Of a stretch of 64,000 nucleotides of DNA, positions 24,550 to 33,280 are shown piece by piece. The stretch comes from Parvibaculum sp002684405 (GTDB lineage: Bacteria; Pseudomonadota; Alphaproteobacteria; Parvibaculales; Parvibaculaceae), in assembly GCA_965140395.1 (NCBI GenBank), contig OZ223207.1, positions 310,001 to 374,000 on the forward strand. Reading direction: 5' to 3'. Every line of letters begins with the position of its first letter. The first letter of the stretch is position 1. The notes below the pieces were generated by a model. The model was not told the DNA's origin. It made no database searches and saw only the letters and a list, made by a program, of their open reading frames with translations. The position numbers were made by a program, and so were the translations under genes.

Positions 24550-24818
24550 GGGCTGCTTCCCTGGTAAGCGTTCTGGCGGGCGAGGTTTCTCTTGGCCTCG
24601 GGCGTGAGGCGTTTCACCGCATATTCGGCTCGCGAGGCTTCCGAGCGTGTTTCGTAGCGCTGCGTCATCAATATGCGCACCGGCCGGTAGGCGCGGGTGA
24701 ACTTGGCACCACGCCCTTCGCGATGCGCGCGGAAGCGGGCCTCCACATCCACGGTGATGCCTGTGTAGAGGCGGTCGCCGGTGCACTCAAGAAGATAGAG
24801 AAACCAAGGCTTTGTCAT
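24480..24818 (-). CDS. GIY-YIG nuclease domain protein (UPF0213-like)
   Basis: A 112-residue protein with a complete small GIY-YIG domain: FLYLLECTGDRLYTGITVDVEARFRAH, where YLL/YTG replaces the GIY/YIG pair, then the conserved Arg and RYETRSEASRAEYAVKRL. Family members of this size (YhbQ-like) are stand-alone nuclease-like proteins that may act on branched or damaged DNA. The last 25 residues are basic, unlike the family, and this extra tail is what overlaps slyX. Confidence 0.88.
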   Translation of the reverse strand: MTKPWFLYLLECTGDRLYTGITVDVEARFRAHREGRGAKFTRAYRPVRILMTQRYETRSEASRAEYAVKRLTPEAKRNLARQNAYQGSSPCPETEKKSRPTRKRASPTSKSG

Positions 24819-24933
24819 GTCGGCGACTATAGGCCGATGGCCCGATTCGGTGCGAGACAGGCAGAAAACCCATGCTTTACGTGGGGTTAACCCGGATCGG
24901 CTAGGTTTCGCGCGAGGGAAGGAGATTCAGTTG

Positions 24934-26535
24934 ATGACACGGCGCACCACAAGCATGTCGGTTGCCGAGCTGAATTCGCTTATCGCGGAAGCGGCAAGCG
25001 AATTGCCGGATGGATTCCTCATCTACGATTCCGATTATCGCGTTCTTTTTGCGACCGACCGGTCCAAAGAGGATTTCGCGCCGACAGTCGATGCTCTGGA
25101 GCGCGGTGCGACCTATCTGGACGCGACAATGGCGGGGGTGCGGTCGGTCTATCCCGATATCGACGACGACGACTGCCGGGCGCTGAGCGAAGAGATCGTG
25201 TCTACGCTCGAAAGCGGCAAGCCTGTGGAACTTCAGACATCCGGTGGCCGTATCGTGAAGGTCACCTATCGCGATCTGAAGGACGGGCGGCGTGTGGCGG
25301 TGGGCGCCGATGTCACCGAACTGCGCGAGCGCGAGCGGGAACTGCAGGCAGCGCGCAAGGCGGCGGAGGCCGCCAGCAAGGCGAAGACGACTTTCCTCGC
25401 CAATATCAGCCATGAAATCCGGACGCCGCTTAACGCCATGCTGGGCATGGCGCAGATACTCGGGTCGGCGAAGCTCGAAGACGAGCAGCGCGAACAGGTC
25501 GCTGCCATACTCGATTCCGGTCAGGTGCTGATGGCGATGCTGAACGATCTGCTCGACCTGTCGAAGATCGAGGCGGGACGTTTCGAGATCGCGCCGGTGG
25601 AAAAAGACATCAATGTCGTTATCCATCGCATGATGCGGATCTGGACCCCGCGCGCTCAGGAAAAGGGTATATCGCTGACCTCATCCATCGATGAGAATGT
25701 GCCGTTGCGGCTGATGTTCGATCCGATCCGCATCCGGCAATGCGTGTCCAACCTACTTTCCAACGCGATCAAATTCACCGGTAAGGGCGAGGTCGGCTTG
25801 CGGGTTTCCGCACAGCCTCTGGAAGAAAGCGGTATGTGGCGGATTGCCATTGCCGTGAGCGATACCGGCATCGGCATGGATGAGGAGACGATCGGCCGCC
25901 TCTTCCAGCCCTTTTCACAGGCGGATGCGTCTATCGGCCAGACCTATGGAGGGACGGGGCTCGGGCTTGCGATCACCAGGCAGCTTGCCGAACTGATGGG
26001 CGGGGAGGTGACGGTTGTCAGCACACCGGGAAAAGGATCGCTCTTCACGCTGACATTGGTGGCGGAAGAAGTGGCCATGGCCGCGCATCCCGCCGAAGGG
26101 GAGGCGGGGAATGGAGAGCTTGCCACCGAAAACGGGTGGCGGGACGGGTTGCGTGTCCTCATCGCCGACGACCACCCCCTGAACAGGAAACTGGTGCGTC
26201 TGTTTCTGGAGCCCCACGGTGCCATCGTCACCGAGATTTCGGATGGCGATGAAGTGCTGGATGCTCTGCGCAAGGACGAGTTCGACATTGTGCTGCTCGA
26301 CGCGCATATGCGCCGGATGGACGGGATCGATGCGGTGCGCGAGATAAGGGCCGCCGGGGAAGTGTGGTCGGCCATCCCGACCGTCATTCTGACGGCGGAT
26401 GCCATGACCGGCGACCGCGCGCGCTATATCAATGCAGGCGCCGATGGCTATGTGGCCAAGCCCATCGATCAGCGCGAACTCGCCGCGGAAATGAGCCGCG
26501 TGCTCTGGCCGGGCAAAATCCAGGCCGCCGACTGA
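24934..26535 (+). CDS. Hybrid sensor histidine kinase with C-terminal receiver
   Basis: A 533-residue soluble hybrid kinase. A PAS-like domain fills residues 10-130 (LPDGFLIYDSDYRVLFAT), then a coiled-coil and HisKA with His160 in NISHEIRTPLN, HATPase motifs NLLSNAIKFT, DTGIGM and GGTGLGLAI, and a receiver with phospho-acceptor Asp456 in VLLDAHMRRMDG and Lys509. The ATG at 24934 has GGGAAGGAG upstream. No membrane helix is seen, so it senses a cytoplasmic cue. It has no partner nearby, but the Hpt protein at 43552-44076 could complete a phosphorelay (inference). Confidence 0.93.
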   Translation: MTRRTTSMSVAELNSLIAEAASELPDGFLIYDSDYRVLFATDRSKEDFAPTVDALERGATYLDATMAGVRSVYPDIDDDDCRALSEEIVSTLESGKPVELQTSGGRIVKVTYRDLKDGRRVAVGADVTELRERERELQAARKAAEAASKAKTTFLANISHEIRTPLNAMLGMAQILGSAKLEDEQREQVAAILDSGQVLMAMLNDLLDLSKIEAGRFEIAPVEKDINVVIHRMMRIWTPRAQEKGISLTSSIDENVPLRLMFDPIRIRQCVSNLLSNAIKFTGKGEVGLRVSAQPLEESGMWRIAIAVSDTGIGMDEETIGRLFQPFSQADASIGQTYGGTGLGLAITRQLAELMGGEVTVVSTPGKGSLFTLTLVAEEVAMAAHPAEGEAGNGELATENGWRDGLRVLIADDHPLNRKLVRLFLEPHGAIVTEISDGDEVLDALRKDEFDIVLLDAHMRRMDGIDAVREIRAAGEVWSAIPTVILTADAMTGDRARYINAGADGYVAKPIDQRELAAEMSRVLWPGKIQAAD

Positions 26536-26771
26536 GCCGCCGACTGAGTTTCAACTCTTTCACACAACCGACCGTGTACAGGGACTTGTCCTGCCGGACA
26601 GGGCGGGGGTGCGCTGCGGAAAGTGGCGGATTCTCGCCAATAATCAATTGCTGACACCGGCGTCATTTTCTTGTATATTTTGCGTATCTTGACTACACAC
26701 TTGAATAGGCTAACGCAGCGGAGAACTGGCACGAAGCCAGCGGCGCAGCGTTCAGGCACCGGAGGAAACGA

Positions 26772-28043
26772 ATGAGCGAAGCTGCCGTCGATATCAGCAC
26801 GAGTTCGGCCAATGAAATTGCGCCGGGTATTCCCGATCCTTACACGCTGCCGCTCGACAAGATCGACGTCTCGCAGGGCGAGCTTTTCCGGCAGGATGCG
26901 CACTGGAAATATTTCGAGCGCCTGCGCAAGGAAGATCCGGTGCATTACTGCGCCGAGAGCGAGAACGGCCCCTATTGGTCGGTGACGAAATATCGCGACA
27001 TCATGCATGTCGACACCCATCACCAGATCTTTTCGTCGGAAGGCAGCATCACCATTCGCGATCAGCTGGAAGACTTCGTCCTGCCGATGTTCATCGCGAT
27101 GGACCCGCCCAAGCATGACGAGCAGCGCAAGGTTGTGAGCCCCATCGTGGCGCCGGACAATCTGGCGAAGATGGAAGGTCTGATCCGCGAGCGCGCGGGC
27201 AAGATTCTCGACGGGCTGCCGCACAATGAAGAATTCAACTGGGTCGACCGTGTGTCGATCGAACTGACGACGCAGATGCTCGCGACGCTGTTCGACTTCC
27301 CGTTCGAGGATCGCCGCAAGCTGACGCGCTGGTCCGACGTGGCGACGGCCGATCTCAATTCCGGCCTTGTGGAATCCGAAGAAGCCCGCCAGGCGGAGCT
27401 TCTGGAATGCGCTGAATATTTCATCGGGCTGTGGAACGAGCGCGTCAACTCCGAGCCGGGCAGCGATCTGATCTCCATGCTGGCGCATGGCGAGTCCACG
27501 CGGAACATGGACAAGATGGAGTATCTCGGCAATCTGATCCTGCTCATCGTGGGCGGTAACGACACGACCCGGAACTCCATCTCCGGCGGCGTGCTGGCGC
27601 TCAACCAGAACCCCGGCGAATACAAGAAGCTGCTGGAAAACCCGGAGCTGATCCCGAACATGGTTTCGGAAATCATCCGCTGGCAGACGCCGCTCGCCCA
27701 TATGCGCCGTACCGCGCTTGAAGATACCGAGCTTGGCGGCAAGCAGATCAAGAAGGGCGACAAGGTCATCATGTGGTACGTCTCGGGCAACCGGGACGGC
27801 GAGGTCATCGACCGTCCGGACGAGTTCATCATCGACCGTCCGCGGGCGCGCCAGCACATGTCCTTCGGCTACGGCATCCACCGCTGCGTGGGCAACCGTC
27901 TGGCCGAGATGCAGCTTCGCATCATCTGGGAAGAGATCCTGAAGCGCTTCAAGAAGGTCGAAGTTGTGGGTGAGCCCAGGCGCATCCTGTCGAGCTTCGT
28001 GAAGGGGTATGAGACGCTTCCGGTGAAGGTCCACCCGCTTTGA
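26772..28043 (+). CDS. CYP153-type cytochrome P450 alkane hydroxylase
   Basis: A 423-residue soluble P450. Heme-ligand Cys372 lies in FGYGIHRCVGNRLAEM, the I-helix motif is GGNDTT at 261-266, and the ExxR pair is Glu300/Arg303. The wording around the Cys, and the NDTTRNSISGG helix, are typical of CYP153, which hydroxylates alkanes or fatty acids at the terminal carbon using ferredoxin and a reductase. GGAGG stands eight bases before the ATG. Unlike many CYP153 loci, no ferredoxin, reductase or AraC regulator is adjacent. A strong terminator follows, so it is a single-gene unit. Confidence 0.92.
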   Translation: MSEAAVDISTSSANEIAPGIPDPYTLPLDKIDVSQGELFRQDAHWKYFERLRKEDPVHYCAESENGPYWSVTKYRDIMHVDTHHQIFSSEGSITIRDQLEDFVLPMFIAMDPPKHDEQRKVVSPIVAPDNLAKMEGLIRERAGKILDGLPHNEEFNWVDRVSIELTTQMLATLFDFPFEDRRKLTRWSDVATADLNSGLVESEEARQAELLECAEYFIGLWNERVNSEPGSDLISMLAHGESTRNMDKMEYLGNLILLIVGGNDTTRNSISGGVLALNQNPGEYKKLLENPELIPNMVSEIIRWQTPLAHMRRTALEDTELGGKQIKKGDKVIMWYVSGNRDGEVIDRPDEFIIDRPRARQHMSFGYGIHRCVGNRLAEMQLRIIWEEILKRFKKVEVVGEPRRILSSFVKGYETLPVKVHPL

Positions 28044-28078
28044 TCGTGGTTTTGACCTGACATTACCGTAATGTCCCG

Positions 28079-28108
28079 AAACGGGTCGGCTGTTGCCGGC
28101 CCGTTTTT
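28079..28108 (+). terminator. Rho-independent terminator after the CYP153 gene
   Basis: AACGGGTCGG pairs with CCGGCCCGTT (one G-T wobble) across a six-base loop and is followed by TTTTT. It begins 36 bases after the stop codon. Confidence 0.88.
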
Positions 28109-28216
28109 CATGGTCTTTGGCGGGTTGGGGCAATCCTGCGGTGACGGGGCGCAATCAAACGTGTTAAACGCCTTGCTGACGTACCTTTAACGGGCGTCGG
28201 GTATAACGGCGCGGAC

Positions 28217-28819
28217 ATGAAAAAAAGACGCAGCGGAACGCTTCGGGGCCTGGCACAGGTCGGCACACGCAAGCGCCCGGACGAGAGCACATTCGGAGAT
28301 ATTCTTGCTTCGCTCGGCGATCGCAGCTTCGGCTGGGGCTTCGTCATGGGTGGGCTTTTGAACATGCTGCCGCTGCCGCCGGGGTCGAACCTGCTTTTAG
28401 GGCTTCCGCTCGTTTTCGTTTCCGTGCAGATGGCGCTGGGGCGCGAGATTCTCTGGCTGCCGGACTTCATCACCAACCGGTCGTTCGGCCGCAAGAAGTG
28501 GCGGGCCGGGGCACTCTATGTCCTGCCCATTGCGCGGGTGTTGTCGCGTATGACGCGACGGCGGGTGCTCTGGTTTTTCGAAGGCCCGGGCGAACGTATC
28601 GTCGGCGTACTCTACGTTATCACCGCCTTCAATCTATGCGTTCCGATCCCTTTCAGCGGATGGCTTCCGGCCGTGTGCTTCTTCATCGTGGGCGTAGGGC
28701 TGGTAGAACATGACGGGCTGATCGTGGCGGCGGGGACGTTGCTCTGCGTCGTTTCGCTTGCCGTCTCCGCCTCCATGATTCTCGCCATCTTCTTCGGCTT
28801 CCACCACTTCCTTATGTGA
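28217..28819 (+). CDS. exoD: ExoD family membrane protein
   Basis: A 200-residue protein matching ExoD: an N-terminal soluble segment (TFGDILASLGDRSFGWGFVM), a glycine/proline-rich first membrane region (LLNMLPLPPGSNLLLGLPLV) and a C-terminal pair of helices. ExoD was first linked to exopolysaccharide synthesis and alkaline tolerance in rhizobia; its biochemical role is not settled. It is convergent with the GST gene, whose stop is next to its own, with no terminator space. Confidence 0.88.
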   Translation: MKKRRSGTLRGLAQVGTRKRPDESTFGDILASLGDRSFGWGFVMGGLLNMLPLPPGSNLLLGLPLVFVSVQMALGREILWLPDFITNRSFGRKKWRAGALYVLPIARVLSRMTRRRVLWFFEGPGERIVGVLYVITAFNLCVPIPFSGWLPAVCFFIVGVGLVEHDGLIVAAGTLLCVVSLAVSASMILAIFFGFHHFLM

Positions 28820-29452
28820 TCAGCTCCGGGTCCCGAGCGCATAGGGGCCGCCGCGCTCGATTGCCCGGCGATAGGCGTCGCGCGCCTGCATGGCGGCGAG
28901 GTAGCGCTTCAGGTTCGGATAATTGTCGAGAAGCCCGTTCGCGTCGGCCGCCTCCAGCACGAAGGTGAGCTGAACGTCCGCGCCGGTGAGATCGTCGCCG
29001 ACGAAATAGGCGCGGTCCCCGAGTGCGTTTTCCATATAGCTCAGATGATTGTCCATCTCCGAAAAGATGCGCGGCCAGAGCGGCTCGGCCGCCTCGCCCA
29101 GACGGCCCGCATAAAGCCCCATCAGGAAGGGCAGCATGGCGGAGCCTTCCGCGAAGTGCAGCCAGTGCTCGTAGTCGAGGAAGTCTTCGCTGTCGGGTGC
29201 CGGGCGGAAACGGCCATTGCCATGGGTCCGGACGAGATAGTCGATGATGGCGCCCGATTCCGCCACGGTGCGTTCGCCATCGGTGATGACGGGCGACTTG
29301 CCGAGCGGGTGCACGGCTTTGAGTTCCGGCGGTGCAAGCTGCGTTTCGCTGTCACGCTGGTAAAGCGCGATGTCGTAGTCGAGGCCGAGCTCTTCCAGCA
29401 GCCAGAGAATGCGCTGGGAGCGGGAATTGTTGAGATGGTGCAGCGTGATCAT
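28820..29452 (-). CDS. Glutathione S-transferase family protein
   Basis: A 210-residue GST. The thioredoxin-like domain starts ITLHHLNNSRSQRILWLLEE, with Ser in place of the catalytic Cys/Tyr region, the cis-Pro is in GKSPVITDG, and the glutathione-contact motif is ESGAIIDYLV. The helical C-domain follows to residue 205. The product resembles the YfcF/Ure2-like or theta-like bacterial GSTs; the substrate is unknown. Longer frames open upstream, but the ATG at 29452 is preceded by AAAGGACA and gives the standard N-terminus. It is divergent from the DksA-type gene. Confidence 0.88.
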   Translation of the reverse strand: MITLHHLNNSRSQRILWLLEELGLDYDIALYQRDSETQLAPPELKAVHPLGKSPVITDGERTVAESGAIIDYLVRTHGNGRFRPAPDSEDFLDYEHWLHFAEGSAMLPFLMGLYAGRLGEAAEPLWPRIFSEMDNHLSYMENALGDRAYFVGDDLTGADVQLTFVLEAADANGLLDNYPNLKRYLAAMQARDAYRRAIERGGPYALGTRS

Positions 29453-29528
29453 GGCGTGTCCTTTGTTGCTGGCCGCATGTTGGCGCAGACGGGGTGCGGG
29501 GGACAAACGAATATGCGAGACTTCACGA

Positions 29529-29879
29529 ATGAGTGATCGCGCCATGACGGACGAGGAGCTGGCGGCCTTGCGGGCGCAGCTTGCGGCAAAGCTCGAGACC
29601 TTGCGCACGAGCAGCGAGACCTCGGCCGACGACCGCAAGCCGGTCGCGCTCGACCAGCAATCGGTGGGGCGCCTGTCTCGCATGGATGCGATGCAGATGC
29701 AGGCCATGGCTCAGGCGTCCGAACAGCGCCGCAAACAGGAAGTCATGCGTATCGAATCCGCCATCAAGCGGATCGATGAAGGCGAGTACGGGTATTGCGT
29801 GACCTGCGGCGATGAGATTTCGGAGAAACGGCTGAAGGCCGACCCGACCATTCCGACCTGCATCAATTGTGCGAAGTAA
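29529..29879 (+). CDS. DksA/TraR-type C4 zinc-finger protein
   Basis: A 116-residue protein with a coiled-coil N-terminus and a C-terminal four-cysteine zinc finger: YGYCVTCGDEISEKRL then PTIPTCINCAK (Cys-x2-Cys...Cys-x2-Cys). DksA proteins bind the secondary channel of RNA polymerase and modify its response to ppGpp. This one is shorter than full DksA, so it is a DksA-like or TraR-like member. The start may be 29529 or 29544; neither has a strong ribosome site. The 77-base gap to the divergent GST gene holds the promoters. Confidence 0.85.
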   Translation: MSDRAMTDEELAALRAQLAAKLETLRTSSETSADDRKPVALDQQSVGRLSRMDAMQMQAMAQASEQRRKQEVMRIESAIKRIDEGEYGYCVTCGDEISEKRLKADPTIPTCINCAK

Positions 29880-29948
29880 CCGGCGTCTTCCAAATTCAGT
29901 CACATTCCCGGTTTTATATCAGGAATACCTGAATCAAGGAGTGAGGCC

Positions 29949-30335
29949 ATGTCCTACTATCACAGCCGGATCGTCGATGCCTCTGTCGACGAGGCGGAAG
30001 CGCGGATCAAGCAGAGCCTTGCCGCTCAGGGGTTCGGCGTTCTGACCGAAGTGGATGTCGCGGCGACGATGAAGAAGAAGCTCGGCAAGGAGATGGGCGA
30101 TTATCGCATTCTGGGCGCCTGCAATCCTGTGATGGCATTCGAGGCGCTGTCGCTCGAAGACAAGATCGGCACCATGCTGCCCTGCAATGTGATCGTGCGC
30201 GCAGCCGGCGACGGCAAGTCGGAGATCGCCGCCATTGATCCGGTTGTTTCCATGTCCGGTGTCGGCAACGACCAGCTTGCCTCGGTGGCGGGCAAAGTCC
30301 GCGAGATGCTCAACAAGGCGGTAGACGAGGCGTGA
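29949..30335 (+). CDS. DUF302 domain protein
   Basis: A 128-residue protein covering the DUF302 domain: DEAEARIKQSLAAQGFGVLT, then GDYRILGACNPVMAFEAL and LPCNVIVRAA. The pattern GACNP and LPCN is the family signature. Function is unknown; the fold may bind ligands or metals, and members often occur in sulfur or redox contexts. It has AAGGAGTGAG upstream of the ATG and is convergent with egtD. Confidence 0.88.
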   Translation: MSYYHSRIVDASVDEAEARIKQSLAAQGFGVLTEVDVAATMKKKLGKEMGDYRILGACNPVMAFEALSLEDKIGTMLPCNVIVRAAGDGKSEIAAIDPVVSMSGVGNDQLASVAGKVREMLNKAVDEA

Positions 30336-30341
30336 GGCCGG

Positions 30342-31319
30342 TCAGACCGCGCGAAGGGCGTGGACGCTGAAATAGTTCCGTTCGTCGGTCCATACCCGCT
30401 CGGGTTCATAGCCCGCTTCGCGTGCCAGCGCGCGGAAGCCCTTGATGCGGTATTTGTGAGAGCTTTCGGTATGGATGGTTTCGCCCTTGCGGAAGGCGAA
30501 GCGGTTTTCGCCGATGGTGACCGTCTGATCCGTCTTCGAGACGAGATGCATTTCGATGCGTTCCAGCTCGGGGTTCCAGCGCGCATCGTGCTCGAATGCT
30601 GCGAGGTCGAAATCGGCGTCCAGTTCGCGATTGATCCGCTTCAGGAAATTCAGGTTGAACGCAGCCGTCACGCCCTTTGTGTCGTTGTAGGCGGCGCGCA
30701 ATGTGCCGATGTCCTTCACCAGATCGATCCCGATGATCATCGTGGCGTCGCGGCCGAGCAGGCGGCGTGTCAGCGCCAGGAACTTCACCGCTTCGTCGCG
30801 GGTGAAATTGCCGATGGTCGAGCCGGGGAAGAAGCCCGCGATATTGGCAGGCGTTTCGCCTTCCAGGTCGGGCAGGGTGAAGGGCTGCGTGTAGTCTGCG
30901 CAGACTGGGGCGATACGCAGCGCCGGAAAATCGCTGGCGAGGTTCGCAGAGGCCGCCAACAAATGCTCCCGTGAAATCTCCACGGGCATATAGGCGACCG
31001 GGTTGGTCAGGGCGGAAAGCAGCAGGCGGATCTTGATGCCTGCGCCGGACCCGAACTCGACGATCTGGGCCCGCGGGCCGATAACGCTTGCGATGTCGGG
31101 TGCATGGCTCTCTAGAATGCCGATCTCGGTGCGGGTCGGATAATATTCCGGGAGCTCGCAAATATCGTCGAAGAGATGCGAGCCTTCCTCGTCATAGAGA
31201 AACTTGCAGTGCAAGTGTTTTTGCGGCGCGTTCAATCCCTCGACAACGCTGCCGAGGAAATCGTCGCGCGCGGGTTCCATATCCTGAAGGGTTTCCAGGA
31301 GCGGGGCGGTCGAGTTCAT
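30342..31319 (-). CDS. egtD: EgtD, L-histidine N-alpha-methyltransferase
   Basis: A 325-residue EgtD. It starts with the family-specific AFKLH-type region (LGSVVEGLNAPQKHLHCKFL), then YYPTRTEIGIL, SAM motif IVEFGSGAGIKIRLLL, GFFPGSTIGNF and KYRIKGFRALAREAG. It makes hercynine by adding three methyl groups to histidine, the first step of ergothioneine synthesis. The frame extends far upstream, but the ATG at 31319 follows the egtB stop by one base, so egtB and egtD are coupled. Confidence 0.95.
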   Translation of the reverse strand: MNSTAPLLETLQDMEPARDDFLGSVVEGLNAPQKHLHCKFLYDEEGSHLFDDICELPEYYPTRTEIGILESHAPDIASVIGPRAQIVEFGSGAGIKIRLLLSALTNPVAYMPVEISREHLLAASANLASDFPALRIAPVCADYTQPFTLPDLEGETPANIAGFFPGSTIGNFTRDEAVKFLALTRRLLGRDATMIIGIDLVKDIGTLRAAYNDTKGVTAAFNLNFLKRINRELDADFDLAAFEHDARWNPELERIEMHLVSKTDQTVTIGENRFAFRKGETIHTESSHKYRIKGFRALAREAGYEPERVWTDERNYFSVHALRAV

Positions 31320-31320
31320 G

Positions 31321-32598
31321 TCAGTTATCCTCGGCGAGCCTGAAGCCGCTGAATTGCCAGCGGGCTGAGGCCGGAAAGAAATTGCGATAGGAAATACGTT
31401 GATGGCCGGGCGGCGTGGCGCAGGAGCGTCCGCGCAGCACCATCTGATTGACCATGAACTTGCCGTTATATTCGCCGACAGCGCCCTTGGCGGGCTTGAA
31501 GCCGGGATAGGGGAGGTAGGCGCTCTCCGTCCATTCCCACACATCCTGGGTAAAGCCCGGCGCCAACGGGCGCGGATGGATGCCGGCCTGCGGGGCAAGC
31601 TCGTCTTTTTCGCCATGCAGGCGCGCCGCGACTTCCCGCTCCATTTCGGTGGGCAACCGTTTTTCCGCCCATGCGGCAAAGGCGTTGGCTTCGTAGTAGC
31701 TCACATGGGTGACGGGTTCGCATTCGCGCACGGGCTGAAGGCCGTACAGCGTGTAGGTCATCCAGAGATTGCCGTCGCGGTGCCAGTAGAGCGGGGCCTG
31801 CCAGCCTTCGGCCTGCACGGTCGCCCAGCCGTCTGACAGCCAGAATTCGGGCCGCTCGTAGCCGCCATCGGCGATGAAGTCGAGATATTCGCCGGTGCTG
31901 ACAGGGCGCGAGGCGATGCGCATGTCCTGTAACAGGGTTTCGTGCGCGGGTGTCTCGTTGTCATAGGCAAAGCCATCGCCCTCATGGCCGATCCGGTAGA
32001 TGCCGCCTTCGATTTCGAACCAGTTGAGTTTGGGAGCAGCCTTTTCCACGCGCTCGGCGTTATTGTCGGATGCATAGACCGGAAAGGTCGGATTTTCCGC
32101 AAAGGCGTGCTTGATGTCGGTGACGATCAGTTCCTGATGCTGCTCTTCATGATTGAGGCCGAGCTCGATCAGGGGGTGGAGGGCGCTGTCGCATGTGGCG
32201 ATGAAAGCCTGCATCGCGGCGTCCACATGGGCGCGGTAGGCGGCGATCTCTGCGATCCCGGGGCGTGTGATCATGCCGCGGCGCGGGCGCGCATGCCGCT
32301 CGCCGACGGCTTCGTAATAGGAGTTGAAGAGGAAGTTGTAGTCGGGATCGAAAACCTCATAGCCCGGCGCGTGGGGCACCAGCAGAAAGGTTTCGAAGAA
32401 CCATGTCGTATGCGCCCTGTGCCATTTGGCCGGGCTCGCATCGGTCATGGACTGGATGGTCTGGTCCTCGGCGGAGAGCGGCGCGGTCAGCTCTTCGGTG
32501 CGCTGCCGGACACGAGCATAGGCATGCCCAAGGGCGCTGGCGGTTTCCCGTTTGTGATGCGCAGCGGCGTCGTCGCCGAGCGTTGCCGTTTCGGACAT
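31321..32598 (-). CDS. egtB: EgtB, hercynine oxygenase (sulfoxide synthase)
   Basis: A 425-residue EgtB. The DinB-like domain contains the iron-binding HEEQHQE (H-x3-H-x-E) and WHRAHTTWFFETFLL; the C-terminal FGE-sulfatase-like domain contains EWTESAYLPYPGF and ends with RISYRNFFPASARW. It joins cysteine or gamma-glutamylcysteine to hercynine with O2 and iron. It precedes egtD in a two-gene unit. No egtA, egtC or egtE is seen; many alphaproteobacteria also keep only this pair together. Confidence 0.95.
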   Translation of the reverse strand: MSETATLGDDAAAHHKRETASALGHAYARVRQRTEELTAPLSAEDQTIQSMTDASPAKWHRAHTTWFFETFLLVPHAPGYEVFDPDYNFLFNSYYEAVGERHARPRRGMITRPGIAEIAAYRAHVDAAMQAFIATCDSALHPLIELGLNHEEQHQELIVTDIKHAFAENPTFPVYASDNNAERVEKAAPKLNWFEIEGGIYRIGHEGDGFAYDNETPAHETLLQDMRIASRPVSTGEYLDFIADGGYERPEFWLSDGWATVQAEGWQAPLYWHRDGNLWMTYTLYGLQPVRECEPVTHVSYYEANAFAAWAEKRLPTEMEREVAARLHGEKDELAPQAGIHPRPLAPGFTQDVWEWTESAYLPYPGFKPAKGAVGEYNGKFMVNQMVLRGRSCATPPGHQRISYRNFFPASARWQFSGFRLAEDN

Positions 32599-32925
32599 CT
32601 GGGCTCCTCTTTGTCTGCCCGTCGTCTTTGCGTTTCCTGCTCGCGCGTGACATCACGCTGCGTGAGCGACTTGACCATAGACTCGCGTTGCCCGCCCCCG
32701 CTGTCAAATTCGCGTGAGAGGCACTCGCGTTCCCATTCGTCTCCACATAGTGCGGTGAGCCCCGATTACCAGAGCGGGATCAAGCCTCTCCCGCCGATAT
32801 CGCTGAAAATGCGCAGAAATGCGTCTGTCTGTTGCCAGCGTTGTGTCAGGAGCCGGGCGCAATAGCAAAACGCGCCGCCCGGGGTGGGGCAGCGCGTCGG
32901 CCATTCCATCGCGAATCGCCGTGTC
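32599..32925. other. Gene-free segment between egtB and the small unknown gene
   Basis: About 327 bases with no credible gene. It contains the leader of egtB and, at its right end, the terminator of the gene at 32926-33162. Composition is GC-rich and unremarkable; I see no clear operator. Confidence 0.5.
32870..32897 (-). terminator. Rho-independent terminator after the 78-residue gene
   Basis: Arms ACGCGC-C-GCCC and GGGC-A-GCGCGT pair except for one mismatch, with a six-base loop, and the minus strand continues TTTTG. It lies about 30 bases past the stop of the gene at 32926-33162. Confidence 0.7.
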
Positions 32926-33162
32926 TCAGCTTTCGACGTTCTTTCGCACAAATGTCACAGCGTAGAACAGTTCGCCCTCGAACAGATCCTTGGGCGCTTC
33001 CATGCCCTCGATCATCTGGAACTTGCGCTGAACGATCTGGCCTTCCATCCGGTAGCCCTTCTCGCTCATGTTGCGGCGGTGAAATTCCATAGCCGCAGGC
33101 GTGAAGTCGCGGGCGAGAACGGTAATACGTTCGGGCAGGTCGGTCTTGGTGTCGTCAGCCAT
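32926..33162 (-). CDS. Small hypothetical protein
   Basis: A 78-residue soluble protein: ERITVLARDFTPAAMEFHRR then MEGQIVQRKFQMIEGMEAP and LFEGELFYAVTFVRKN. It looks like a compact alpha/beta domain and has no signal or membrane helix. I do not recognise a family. A ribosome site (AGAGAG) before the ATG and its own terminator show that it is a real single-gene unit. It lies between the ergothioneine genes and the metal transporter with no obvious link to either. Confidence 0.7.
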   Translation of the reverse strand: MADDTKTDLPERITVLARDFTPAAMEFHRRNMSEKGYRMEGQIVQRKFQMIEGMEAPKDLFEGELFYAVTFVRKNVES

Positions 33163-33280
33163 AGTTCTCTCTTGCTCATTCGGTCTACCGGCGGGGGCGC
33201 CGTCTCAGGCGGCGCTCGTTTGGGCGCAGTATGGGGCGGGGGGACGCGGATGTCGATAGGCCCGCGCCCTTGTCCCAACG

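Noticed and set aside
30342..31679. EgtD frame extended to 31679
   Set aside because: The added part overlaps egtB in another frame and has no family resemblance. The ATG at 31319 sits one base after the egtB stop.
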